Assembly (NCBI GenBank): GCA_014155875.1
Contig: JACEFZ010028306.1
Span: 1 to 64,000 of the forward strand
Length of the DNA: 64,000 nt
Reading direction: 5' to 3'
Origin: Cepaea nemoralis
Lineage: Eukaryota > Mollusca > Gastropoda > Stylommatophora > Helicidae
Made by a program: the position numbers and the translations under genes. Position 1 is the stretch's first letter. The number at the start of each line of letters is the position of its first letter. Below the pieces are notes generated by a model. It was not told the origin of the DNA. It saw only the letters and a program-made list of their open reading frames with translations, and ran no database searches. Of the stretch, positions 52,480-63,370 are shown in pieces.

Positions 52480-52915
52480 GAATGAACTCGAGCGTTCGTT
52501 CTTAAACATCCGGTGTGCTGATGCCGAAGTAATGGGTTGAACTCCTGCATCAGTCAGTTGGACTGAAATGTTGACTTCTCGTCCTTGACTTGAGGACGTA
52601 AATTACAAGTAAATCCAAAGTCGGAGTGGGTTCGCCTAATGACGAGGGACACTGGTCATAGGGACAGCTAATCCACATGCAAAATTCAGTCCAGTGCTGC
52701 GTCCGAAAAAACACTCCGGATGAACAAAGAAGAAGAAGAAAAAGAAGACGAAGAAGAAGAAGAAGAAGAAGAAGAAGAAGAAGAAGAAGAAGAAGAAGAA
52801 GAAGAAGAAGAAGAAGAAGAAGAAGAAGAAGAAGAAGAAGAAGAAGCCCAGTGCACTAGAACTGTAGTTCGTGTATAGACTACACTTGCGTTCAAAGTGA
52901 GCGAAGGCCAAAAAA
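52480..52915 (+). mobile_element. tRNA-derived SINE, family D, split by (GAA)n
   Basis: Body ggttgaactcctgcatcagtcagttggactgaaatgttgac and gacgtaaattacaagtaaatcc to 52700, then (GAA)n 52728-52846, then cccagtgcactagaactgtag. The microsatellite grew inside the SINE's 3' part, with its cagtgc word duplicated on both sides. Confidence 0.8.
52728..52846. repeat. (GAA)n microsatellite
   Basis: About 37 GAA units; a long purine strand capable of triplex formation. Confidence 0.97.
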
Positions 52916-53490
52916 CAAAACAGATGGAGAAAGAATGTAATATAATAAATTCTAAATTCAAAATATTACATTCCCATAGTGAATTTTAAAAAAGACACCA
53001 CAAAGAATAGACTGTAGGATTTATTGCCTGGCTTATTTCGCTACATCGCGTCAGGTTCATATGCAGCGTTATATATTATATGAAGTGAACAAGCGAATAA
53101 TACTTCGACTGAATACTAAGTGTATTGTGATGAAAACCTGGGACATATTAACGTCCCCAAAAAAAAATTTCGGAAAGTGAATTAAGTCATAACATACCGA
53201 AAGTATTCCGAAAAACTGGAACGTCTGGAAACCTTACATTTTGTAGTAACCAAAAATGCTCGTGGGGCTATATGCGTCCAGTACGGGTTTCCTGGAAAAC
53301 AACGCTCCTTTGAATTTCCTCGAAGCTAAAAATAATGTATTGGCAATCGCGTGACTGTCCGCGTGACTGTCATACTTCGTGGGTCATGTGTCTCTTTGGG
53401 ATTTCCTACAGAAATTGTTGATGTCATGTGTTTCCTAACTGGCGTCGTGGCTTTTTTAGAGTTTCGTAACAAACAAAGTTATGAATAAAT
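52916..53490. other. No gene recognised
   Basis: AT-rich sequence with no open frame over 60 codons that looks coding and no recognised repeat. Confidence 0.5.
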
Positions 53491-54212
53491 AAAGTTAGGA
53501 GTACGGCAGGGATGTGTCTTGTCATCGGATCTCTTATCCAGCTATAGTGAAGTAATAATGAAGGAGATCAAAGACAAGCCATGAATACTAATCGTGGGTT
53601 ATATAGGGGCTTGTATATAAACAAGATACAGTATTGGTGATGGATATTGCAACAGCTGTTGGACATTGTAGTAACAGAGAGTACGAAGAACGGAATCTCC
53701 TTGAATAGCATGAAAACAGTAACAATGGTGATATCAAAGGAAAATGCGAAATGGAAATAGAAGGGAACATTCTTAACCAGGTGGATAATTTTAAATACCT
53801 AGGGGCATTTAAAACATAAGATGGAATATGCACAACAGAGATTAAGAGAAGAATAGGGCAGTCAAAAGCTTCATTTCAGAAAATTAAGAGCACCTTGTGC
53901 AATACGAAGCTAGCATTGAATGTAAGTGCAGAAATGCTATATACTCGTACAACTTGTTTTGCTGTATGGCAGTGAATCTTGGAAAGTAAATGAACAACTT
54001 AGGAAGAACTTGGAAACAACAGATATGTGGTTCCTGAGACACATGTTGCGAATTCCTTGGACTGCCAAAATAACTTACAACTATTACCTGAAAGAGGCCA
54101 ATGATTCAAGAACATTACATACAACAATACGAAAGAGACAAACAGCTTTCTTTGGTCATACGATGAGAAGAGAGGCATTGGAGAACATCGTGACAACTTG
54201 TGTTCATGTCTC
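53490..54212 (+). mobile_element. LINE ORF2 remnant (RT end to C-terminus)
   Basis: GVRQGCVLSSDLLSSYSEVIM, then frameshifted FKYLG, LLYGSESWKV, TTDMWFLRHMLRIPWTAK, KRQTAFFGHTMRREALENIVTT. It ends abruptly at ~54205 against an oppositely oriented LINE. Confidence 0.82.
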
Positions 54213-55074
54213 GACCATACCACGTGGGCAAGCTATCCAGATATTTACTTTATCTTCCCCTTGTTCTTTTCCCCTTAATCTTGCCAATTGTCACCAAGTT
54301 CTATAAATTATTTTTTCTTATAACGTGACCAAATAATTGTGATTGTCCACGTCTAATTTCTCTAATCAGTGTACGATTTGCATGTGTTTCTTGTAGGACT
54401 TGGTCATTGGTTTTTCTGTCTGCGATGGTATTCTTTGCATTTTCCTCAGAAACCACATTTCTACAGCCAGCAGATTTTTTTTTTCAGCTTGTCTGCTCAT
54501 TGTCCACATTTCACATCCATAAAAAAGTGCAGGTTCTGTGTAGCATCTCAGCACTTTTTTTCTTCTCGTTGCAAATGATGTCTTTTTATTGGTCATCTTG
54601 CTAAAAGCTACCTTCGCCATGGCGATTCTTGTTCTAATCTCTTCAAGACATCTCCAATCAGATGAGATGACTGTTCCGACATAATTGTATCGATTCACGT
54701 GCTTGAGAATATTCCTACTTACTTGTATATTACATTGAGGTATTTCCGTGACGACCATAATCTGCGTCTTCTTACAATTTAATTCTAACCCTAGTTGTTC
54801 ACTTTGTGCAACAACTGCATTTACTAAATGTTGCAGATCCTGCTCATTGTCTGCAATCAATACTGTATCATCCACATGTCACAAGTTATTGATATTACGT
54901 CCCCCATTGATGATTCTTTTCATATCTTGCACATTTATGAAAATATTTTCACTGTACACGGAAAAACAATCTGGAGACATTACACATCCTTGTCTTACAC
55001 CTCTCTTAACAGGCTGATATTGTCCCACTTCATTATCAATCCTTATGGCAGCTTGTTGTTTGCCAACATAGACT

Positions 55075-55225
55075 TGTGGGGAAGCATGATGACACACATT
55101 TGTTACCGTACGCTGCCTGCATTCTTCGATGAATGTCCACTGGTCGACATCCTTCAAATGAAAGAAACTGAATCACCGCTCTTTGAGCTTCTTTGGACGG
55201 ATTTTGGATTAACCCGGCCATTTTC
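55075..55225 (-). mobile_element. mariner-type transposase N-terminal fragment
   Basis: The minus strand reads EAQRAVIQFLSFEGCRPVDIHRRMQAAYGNKC (in pieces), the helix-turn-helix start typical of mariner transposases, inserted within the LINE. No C-terminal part is nearby. Confidence 0.7.
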
Positions 55226-55702
55226 TCAACTGTCAGAAACAGAACCTATGCATCATGGGACGATAAGCAGGTGCTCTATTATTCATTGATCAGTACTTAT
55301 CACATGACTATGACATGATTATGTTCAACGTACTTAATTACGCTCGGTGAGGCACGAACGGATTACAAATGAACGCCCCTTATATTTTTAACATGTCTAA
55401 GGTCTTTCCCATCAATTTATAGATCTACGAGCATCTTTATCATGTTTACATGTCTTACTTTATCAAAATCCGTTGTGTAATCAATAAAACACAATGCTAG
55501 GCCTTTATCTACTTCTATAGAACGTTCAGTTAATGTTCTCAGCATGTACACATCATTTATTGATGTTGATCAAATTCCAAGGCTCCAGATTTCTTTGGGA
55601 TTGCAATAAATATAGAATTACATAATTCAGGAGGTATATCTCCAGTATCGTATATTGTGTTCAGCAGTCTGGTGACTTATTCTATTCCATATTCTTCTAA
55701 GG

Positions 55703-56144
55703 CAGTGGTTCTCAACCGGTGGGGAATTCCCCCCCCCCCAGGGGGGAATTTTGGGGTTTCCGGGGGGGGGGGGGGGGGGGGGGGGGAGGGGGGGGGGAAT
55801 GATTATTTCAAGATCGCGTTAATACAAGAACCGATTACTTGATCTTGTTTTTCCTGTCATACTTTACACTTCTGTACGCATCACCCTTCTGATATTCATT
55901 TTATAACGTAAGTAGATCCGCAGATCACATTTTATGTACATGTCTAGACTTGTTTTAATATGTGCTATTAAATTTAGCTTCAATTATTACGTATACTGTG
56001 TAGGGGCAGGGGGAGATTTTTAGGGAGGAAATACAAAAGGGAGGGCTTGACGTTCTAAAAATATGGTAAGGGGGAGGGGGGAATGATGTCCTAAAAATAT
56101 GGTGGGGGGGGGGGGGACGGACCGAAAAAGGTTGAGAACCACTG
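55703..56144. mobile_element. hAT-type non-autonomous element with perfect 8-bp TSD
   Basis: TIR CAGTGGTTCTCAACC at 55703 and its complement ending at 56144; TTCTAAGG on both sides (55695-55702 and 56145-56152). G-rich interior (runs up to ~27 G). Inserted into the LINE at 54213-56768, so it is younger than that LINE copy. Confidence 0.92.
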
Positions 56145-56768
56145 TTCTAAGGCATTGATAATTTCTGCTGTGATATTGTCTGAACCGGGGTCTTGCTAGT
56201 TTTCATATGGTTAGGAGAATTCTGAATTTCCATCTTAAAAAATTGATGGTCCTTCATTATTATTTCGAATATCATACTGTTCTCTGATATCATCATAAAG
56301 GAGTTTCACATAATCCGATCATACATGTAACATCTGATCTTTTTCTAGTATGATTTTTCCATCTTTTGTTTTTAAGCAGCATGTTGATGTACGTTTTCTT
56401 TTACTAGTAAGGTCCTGAATTCTTTTTTTTTTTTTTTTTTTGCATTGATTTGGGTCTTTTACTGTTGTGTTGTTTTTCATTTTCTGTGCATTTTTTTATT
56501 CTTTTTTTTTCTTTTTTGAGTGAAGCTTCTTTTTCCTCCTTATATAATGTTCTGACTTTTCTGTGAATCTCTTCAAATTTGTCAGGATTATTTTTGTTGT
56601 CTCTTTCTTGTTTCAATTAATTGTAAAATTTCTTCGGTCATCCAGTTTGTACGACCCACTTTCTTTAATTTTGTAATAGTTGCTTTTGCAGCCAAACTGA
56701 TTGAATTCTTCAAAATCTCCCATTGATTATCCACATCTTGAAATAGGCTCACTAGATCAGACAATATT

Positions 56769-57385
56769 TCATCATCATTATGTGCCAAGCCAATAAGTGG
56801 TGCGGTCATGTTTCGCCATCTCATTCGATCATCAAAGTCCTGGATCAGCTCGGTGTTCTTGTCTCGATCATACCACGTGACCAAGCCATCCAGGTATTTA
56901 CTTCTCTGCCTTCCCCTTGTTCTCTTCCCCTCGATATTGCAATTTGTCACCAAGTTCTCCAATTTATTTCTTCTCTTAACGTGGACCAAATAATTGTGAC
57001 TGTCTACATCTAATTTCTCTAATCAGTTTACGATTTTACTTTGTTTCTTTTATTACTTTGTCATTGGTTTTTCTGTCTGTCCATGGTATTTTTTGCATTT
57101 TCCTCAGAACTCAAATTTCCACAGCCATCAGATGTTTTTCAGCCTGTTTTCTCATTGTCCACGCTTCATATCCGTACAAAAGCACAGGTTCCATGTAGCA
57201 CCTCCACACTCTTTTCCTCGTTGTAAATGGCATTTTAATTGGTCAGTATGTTTTTCATCTTGCTAAAGGCTGCCTTCGCCATGGCGTTTCTTATTCGAAT
57301 CTCTTCGAGGCATATCCCATCAGATGTTATGACTGTTCCGAGATAATTGTAACGATTTACTTGTTTAAGAATATTCTCTTTACCT
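56769..57385 (-). mobile_element. LINE ORF2 C-terminus remnant, tandem to the next LINE
   Basis: Minus strand: RNYNYLGTVITSDGICLEEIRIRNAMAKAAFSKM-like words (~57360-57250), CYMEPVLLYGYEAW, then RRNKLENLVTNCNIEGKRTRGRQR, YLDGLVTWYDRDKNTELI and RWRNMTAPLIG, ending GCACATAATGATGATGA. It joins in frame to the EN-RT linker of the next LINE (see findings). Confidence 0.8.
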
Positions 57386-57387
57386 TT

Positions 57388-57421
57388 ATATTCATTCATT
57401 CATTCATTCATTCATTCATTC
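57388..57421. repeat. (CATT)n microsatellite
   Basis: Eight TTCA units, probably the tail of the flanking minus-strand LINE at 57422-57740. Confidence 0.9.
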
Positions 57422-57740
57422 AGAAGCATATCCTTTGCAGAACCTTGCTCTGAAAACAACCTTTCGAAAAACCTTTCGATCATAAGCAAGATGTCCCGCG
57501 TCCGATACACCCATCTGGAGATCATCCGCCACATCCTGCACCCATCTTCTCTTTGGCCTTCCGCTTCCTCTCTTCCTATGCATATACCCCTCCATTATTG
57601 TTCTCTCAAGTGAGTTTCAAGTGACCAAAATATTTCAATTTTCTTTGTTTTATCATCTTTAATAGCCAACCTTCTTAAATATGCAGCTCTTGACGTATGG
57701 GGAGATTCTTTCTTTTCTTTATCCAAGATATTCGTAGAAC
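57415..57740 (-). mobile_element. LINE ORF2 C-terminus remnant, second family
   Basis: The minus strand reads KYFGHLK, RERGSGRPKRRWVQDVADDLQMGVSDAGHLAYD (in pieces) and FRARFCKGYASE; sister of 13590-13930. Confidence 0.75.
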
Positions 57741-57944
57741 TCGTCTTTAACATTTATATTCAACGGCATTTATGCGCTGTTCATCTTGTTTAGTAGCTAG
57801 TGCACTAGCCAGTCGCCGCGAATCTGCATAGTTTTGGTATATGTTTGACTTACGTTTATGTTAAAAGGTCTGCCGATTAATTTTACCAATAGAACCCTGT
57901 CTGTCACCGCCCAATATAATTTTAATGTTTGTTGGGCTCAACCT

Positions 57945-58080
57945 TTAAATCTCAAATCCCGAAACAACAAAATAAATCAAACTACTTAACGTAAAATTGT
58001 TCTAGTACATCGCAAACAGCCATAACATGCTGGGGTTGATTGCGGCGTCACATAAAGGACATGCAACAAATTTACCCTCG
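57945..58080 (+). mobile_element. tRNA-derived SINE, family C (3' part)
   Basis: Words caaactacttaacgtaaaattg, agccataacatgctggggttgattgcg and cataaaggacatgcaac. Confidence 0.6.
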
Positions 58081-58195
58081 CTCCCGAGCTGACAACTTAC
58101 CTTTTCTGGTTCAAGATGACGCCGGTAGGTCAGTCAGAAAGCGGTTCGTTCGAACTTCTAATGTATCAAAAAACTGTAACTCAACGATCTTCTAG

Positions 58196-58450
58196 ACAGC
58201 GAGAACTACAACAGCAGTCAATCGGAAGGCGTTTAGAACTTGTTATATGACAACAAATTACTATTTTCCCAGTCAGCGATGTGTTCTTGTGCTATGACAG
58301 AAACTCCCTGTTCTTCGAGACAGCTGGAACTGCGACAGCAGTCAATCAGAAGGCTGTTAGAACTTGTTATGTGACAACAAACTGCTATTTTGCCAGTCAG
58401 CGATGCGTTCTTGTGCTATAACAGTAATTCACTGTTCTTCTAGACTGCGG
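58196..58450. repeat. 124-bp tandem duplication
   Basis: Two copies plus a start of a third: acagcagtcaatcggaaggcgtttagaacttgttatatgacaacaaa and tttcccagtcagcgatgtgttcttgtgctatgacag. Confidence 0.9.
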
Positions 58451-58479
58451 AAAACCGCGACAGCGTCTTGAAATGTGTA

Positions 58480-59400
58480 TTTGAACGGGGCTTTTTTGAA
58501 AACCAAAGGCCCTTTTATTTCCTTATGCTTAATTTTCCTTGTTTCGGGTTCGTACTTGAAATTTAACCTATTTTTTAAAAGGCCAAATTTAAAATTAAAA
58601 GGGGGGTTTTTAAAACTTGATATTCCCCACTTTTCTTTTAACGGGCCCAAATTTTGACTTGCAAAATTAAATTTTTATTTTTTAAAATTTTCCGGCCCAA
58701 ATTAAATGTAAAGGGGGTTTTTTTTTCTAAAGTTGAATTTCCCGCACGGGTAAAAATTTGACTTGTTGTTGTTTTAAAATGTTGACAGTGTCCGCACGGG
58801 TAAATTTTGGTTAAAAGGTTGATTATTTTTCTCTAAAATTTTAAATTTCCCCCGGGGGTAAATTACATTGATTTGTTGTTGTTTAGTTTTTTGACAGTGT
58901 CCCGAAACCTAAAAAATTTACAATTTAACTTTGTTTTTTCCCCAGTGTTTTTTGGGTTTAACTCGTATGGTTGAGTAAAAATTTCCTTTTGGGGCCGTAA
59001 AAAATATACATTGCCACTGTTAAAATTTTTTGTGGTTGCCCATTGTTATTCTAGAAAGTATCATCCCTTTCAATAAAATTTGCTTCTGGCTTTTAATTTA
59101 AAAGTTTAAAACATTTAACAAGAAAAAAAATAAGGTTAAAGCGTTTTTCCCCTAAAATTTAAAAATAAATGAAATTTTATAGAATTTCCCCACTTTATTT
59201 AAAAAGAACCTTTAAATTAAGGTTTGCCCCTGACCAAAAGTTTAAAAAGTCCCATTTATGGGGGGGCCCGGCTGTAATTTCTAGGGAAACAATACAGAAA
59301 ATTGGGTTGCCCGGGTTGTTTTTCTGGTTTAAACCACCCAAAATAAAAAAGGGTTATATTGTTCAAAATTTTAAAAATAAAAAATTAAATTTTACTTTTA
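58480..59400. other. Low-complexity or low-quality block
   Basis: About 920 bp of short homopolymer runs (TTTT, AAAA, CCC, GGG), poor in CG and dinucleotide variety, unlike both flanks. It looks like error-rich consensus rather than genomic sequence; nothing can be annotated. Confidence 0.55.
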
Positions 59401-59404
59401 GATT

Positions 59405-60160
59405 ATCTCACTATCGTCCTACACAATAAGTGCTCCCATTGTTAAATATCATATTATCTCACAATTATCCTACACTGTAAGTACTTCTATTGTTATATGT
59501 TAGATTATCTCAAAATTACCCTACACTATAAGTGCTCCCATTGTTAAATGTTATATTATCCTATAATTATCATACTCAATAAGACCTCCCATTGTTACAT
59601 GTTATATTATCTCAAAATTACCCCACACAATAAGTACCCCCATTGATGAATGTTATATTATCTATCTTTTATCCTACAGAATAAGTACGTCCGTTGTTAC
59701 ATGTTAGATTATCTCACAATTATACTGCACAGTAATTACTCCCATTACTAAATATTAGATTATCTCACTAATATCCTACACAATAAGAACTCCTTGCGTT
59801 AAATATTAGATTATCTCATTATTATCCTACACAATAAGTACTCCCATTTTTAAATGTCTCATAATTATCCTACACAATAAGAACTCGCATTTTTAAATGT
59901 TACATATTATCTCACTATTATCCTACACAATAAGTACTCCCATTGTTAAATGTTATATTTCCTCACAATAATCCTACACAATAAGTACTCCCCTTGTTAA
60001 ATGTTAGATTATCTCACAATTATCCTACACAATAAGTACTCCCATTGTTAAATGTTATATTACCTCACAATAATCCTACGCAATAAGTACTCCCTTTGTT
60101 AAATGTTAGATTATCTCACAATGATCCTACACAATAAGTACTCCCATCGTTAAATGTTAC
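59405..60160. repeat. ~51-bp AT-rich minisatellite
   Basis: About 15 copies of ttagattatctcacaattatcctacacaataagtactcccattgttaaatg with some shortened copies. Confidence 0.92.
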
Positions 60161-60282
60161 ATGTACTCGCTCCCATCCTAAGCCACCGCAAGCAATCCCA
60201 CCATCTTATATATCGTAACCTAGAATATGTGAGCTCCTTACACTTCAACTGCAGCATCTACAATGGAACTACCTCTTCAATC

Positions 60283-60505
60283 TACGCCAGAGCTATGGCG
60301 AAAGGGTTACGAATGCAATTCGCAATCCTGCATACCGCGTTTGAAAGCAGACCACCTTGCGCTGGTTTTCATATAATAGTAAGAGTATCAGTCGTTCAGA
60401 AAGCAGTGACAAACTACTGAACGTTATCGTGTCAAGAAATTACAAACAGCCCAAAAATGATGCAGCTGACTGCGTCGTCCTGTAAAGGATATGCAATAAA
60501 ATAAA
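60283..60505 (+). mobile_element. tRNA-derived SINE, family C
   Basis: Head gagctatggcgaaagggttacgaatgc, gcgtttgaaagcagacc, body gtcgttcagaaagcagtgacaaactactgaacg and end gtcctgtaaaggatatgcaat. Confidence 0.78.
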
Positions 60506-60847
60506 TTTAATCTTAGGTCATACTTGGCTGAAACTGTCTCTCCGAATGCCAAATCAAATCGGCCCCGCTTTTATCTTAGTTGCTTATTCTCGCGACGTTG
60601 ACGAATCTGAATGACTAATGCTAAAAATAATTATGACGTCAAGATCCGGGTTGGCTGCTACTGTAAACATTCAACAACTTGCCAACGACAACATGAGTCG
60701 GGTTTTTTTTTCCGCGTAAACAAAGTTACTTCCTGTTATATTACATCGTCAGTTAAACAGATTTTATTTTAAAAGGAGAGGATTGGGCTGTTTTCGATTC
60801 CATGATGCATCATTCAGTTCATTCGTGCAGTTTTCTCAGTTTTCAGG

Positions 60848-60950
60848 GGGGTCGTTGCTGGAGCTAAGATAACGTGTTTTAAAGCCATCCTGCGGAACGA
60901 GATCGAACAATATGGGATAAAACTCAGTGCCGTAAAGTTGACCCTCTCTC
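60848..60950 (+). mobile_element. tRNA-derived SINE, family B (3' part)
   Basis: Words ggtcgttgctggagctaag and gatcgaacaatatgggataaaactcagtgccgtaaagttgaccc. Confidence 0.7.
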
Positions 60951-61850
60951 ACCAATTTCACACGACATGGGCAGTTCACCAGCTTCACCCGACATTGACA
61001 GATAATCAAAAACCACAGATCATCAACTTCACACATGATGTACAGATCACCAACTTCACACGGCACAGACAGATCACCAAAGACACAGATCACCAAATTC
61101 GCACAGCATGCACAAGTCACCAACTTAAAACTGCATGTAAATTTTAACAACTTCACACGGCATTGATAGATCACCAACGCCACACGGCATAGACATATTA
61201 CCAGGACACAGATCACCAACTTAACACGGCATGGACAGATCACTAAGGACATAGACCATCAACTTCACACGGCATGGACAGATCAACATTTTCGCACGAC
61301 AAGGACAGATCACCAACTCCACACGGCATGGACAGATCACAATTTTCATACGATATAGACAGATCACCAACTTCACACGGCTGGGACAGATCACCAACTT
61401 CACACTTCATGACATTTTACCAACTTCACACGGCATGGACAGATCACCAACTTCACTCGCCATGGACAGATCACCAGTTTCACACGGCATGGACAGATCA
61501 CCAACTTCACAATGAACGGACAGATCGCTAACTTTACACAGCATGGACAGATCCCCAAATTCACAATGCACAGACAGATCGCCAACTTCACACGGCACGG
61601 ACAGATAGCCAACTTCACACGGCATGGACAGATCACCAACTTCACAATGCACAGACAGATCGCCAACTTCACACGGCACGGACAGATAGCCAACTTCACA
61701 CGGCATGGACAGATCACCACCATTTACACGGCACGGACAGATCACCAACTTCACACGGCATGGACAGATCGCCACCTTTACACGACAAAGACAGATCACC
61801 AAATTCACAAGGCAAGGACAGATCGCCAACTTCACACGGCACAGACTATA
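60940..61850. repeat. 27-bp minisatellite
   Basis: About 33 copies of ggcatggacagatcaccaacttcacac and variants (aatgcacagacagatcgcc). The unit is a multiple of three, so it is open on both strands for long stretches (VICPCRVKL on the minus strand); not a gene. Confidence 0.93.
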
Positions 61851-62375
61851 AGAATACCTGCTCCCCCATCCATGTCTACACGGTTACCTGAGTACAATGA
61901 GTGGGAGTAGCGGGAGAACAAAAACATCCTGTCCCAGGTGACCTTTTAACAGGAACTAGGTACACAACCTACTTCCACAAAACCAAGTGTTCCCAAACTT
62001 CAAGGTTTCTTCAGCTAACATTTCGATGAGATGATGTAAGGAAACGAATACGACTTAAACTAGTTGTAAACCACACATTCTTTGTTGCTGAACCAATTAT
62101 CAGTTATAAAACCACATCGATATCTATACCATCAGTGAAAAAACCATTGTCTTCGTGCACGAAATCAAACTGCATTTATCAATTCCGGTGTCAGTGTCAA
62201 GCGACTTACGTGGGTACTACGGAAAGACAATTAGCAAATAGAGTAGGCGAAAATATATCAGTATGGGTAGGAAATAGAGTTAATTAGTCTTCAGCAATCC
62301 CTGTGCGGACGACAGGTAATAATACGTTGAATTCGGCCATCACAAAACATTTCATGATAAGCGATGATAAAATTA

Positions 62376-62602
62376 AATGATTCAGTGCCAAAAGAGTAAT
62401 ATCGCCAAATATATCTCACATTTGGACAGAATGACAATATATCGCCATACTATGGTCATCGTGTTATTTGCTTTGTGTCGCGGTATCTTCCACAACTACA
62501 ATGCATCAGTGAACAGAATTTTACATTATAATACTTGTGTTCAAGTGATTGTGCTCCATGTTTGGTCCAAACCTATGTTTTGTTTGGCAGTGAATCATTT
62601 AA
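62376..62602. mobile_element. MITE with gattcagtgcc termini (second copy)
   Basis: Ends atgattcagtgccaaa (62378) and inverted tttggcagtgaatcat (62583-62598); interior words cgccaaatat, atatatcgccatacta and cattataatacttgt match the copy at 7795-8022. Confidence 0.7.
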
Positions 62603-62649
62603 TAAAGAATTATGTTTCCTGAAACTGTTCAAAGTCCTCGGCCTGGATG

Positions 62650-63110
62650 TTTGTCACAGCATCATTCTCATCCAGTGTCGTTCCGGCTGGCGTGCGCGAT
62701 CACACATCTCCACAAATTACTATCTCCGACGGAAATGGATCAATTCATGTGTTGACGCCCTTCCGTGTCATGACACACGACTGTCAAGAATTTTCTCATG
62801 CTGTCTTCCTCTACCTCTCTTTCCACAAATATGTCCGGTTGTTACAACATGTTTCAGCTTTTGCCTTCTCATAATGTGGCAAAAAATGATGACTGCCTCT
62901 TTCTGATGTTTGTGATAAGTTGTCTTTGCGACTTTGAGTCCCTCAGAATGTCCAGATTGCTCATGTTTGCTGTCCAATTAATTTTCAGCATTCTTCTATA
63001 AAACCACATCTCCCGCCTGTTTCAAAACTGTTCAGGACTCGCAGCCGTATGTTAAAACTGGTTCTATGTAGCATGCAAGAACTATTTTCCTAACTTCCAA
63101 TGACAAGGAC
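62650..63110 (-). mobile_element. LINE ORF2 C-terminus remnant
   Basis: The minus strand reads GGRCGFIEEC, LSQTSERGSHHF, HYEKAKAETCCNNRTYLWKER and KFLTVVCHDTEGRQHMN; same family as 36990-37620. Confidence 0.72.
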
Positions 63111-63229
63111 CACAGAAGGTTCTCACAGATCTAGCCTTGCAGGAAGGGTGACATATTGACTTGTGAAGTCACGTGTGCAGTCATGTGTGACGATGGAAAG
63201 CAACCTGACAATCTCCCACTGGACTCCTT

Positions 63230-63370
63230 CAAACTGAGAAAGTACAGAAAAATGGAATGTACCCTATCTCACACTGTCTTCCCTTAGATAAATTAAAGTT
63301 GAATGGGATTTACCCTATCTCACGCTGTCTTCCCTTAGAGAAAGTACAGTAAAAAGGAATGTACCTGTCG
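63230..63370. repeat. ~61-bp tandem repeat, 2-3 copies
   Basis: Unit gagaaagtacagaaaaatggaatgtaccctatctcacactgtcttccctta. Confidence 0.85.

Larger units (their letters stand above)
54213..56768 (-). mobile_element. LINE ORF2 remnant (EN-RT linker to C-terminus), with insertions
   Basis: Minus strand, from the top: NWMTEEILQLIETRKR (~56650), PDKFEEIHRKVRTLYKEEK, then after a hAT insertion (55703-56144) a degraded YTKAFD region, VRQGCVMSPDCFSVYSE (~55000), DDTVLIADNEQDL (54870), NRYNYVGTVISSD, FYGCEMWTMSRQ and AVEMWFLRKMQR. A 169-codon stretch (54366-54875) is still open. Confidence 0.85.

Noticed and set aside
60836..61835. Repeated VICPCRVKL protein on the minus strand
   Set aside because: A 27-bp tandem repeat, a multiple of three and therefore open; no start context, domain or neighbouring exon.
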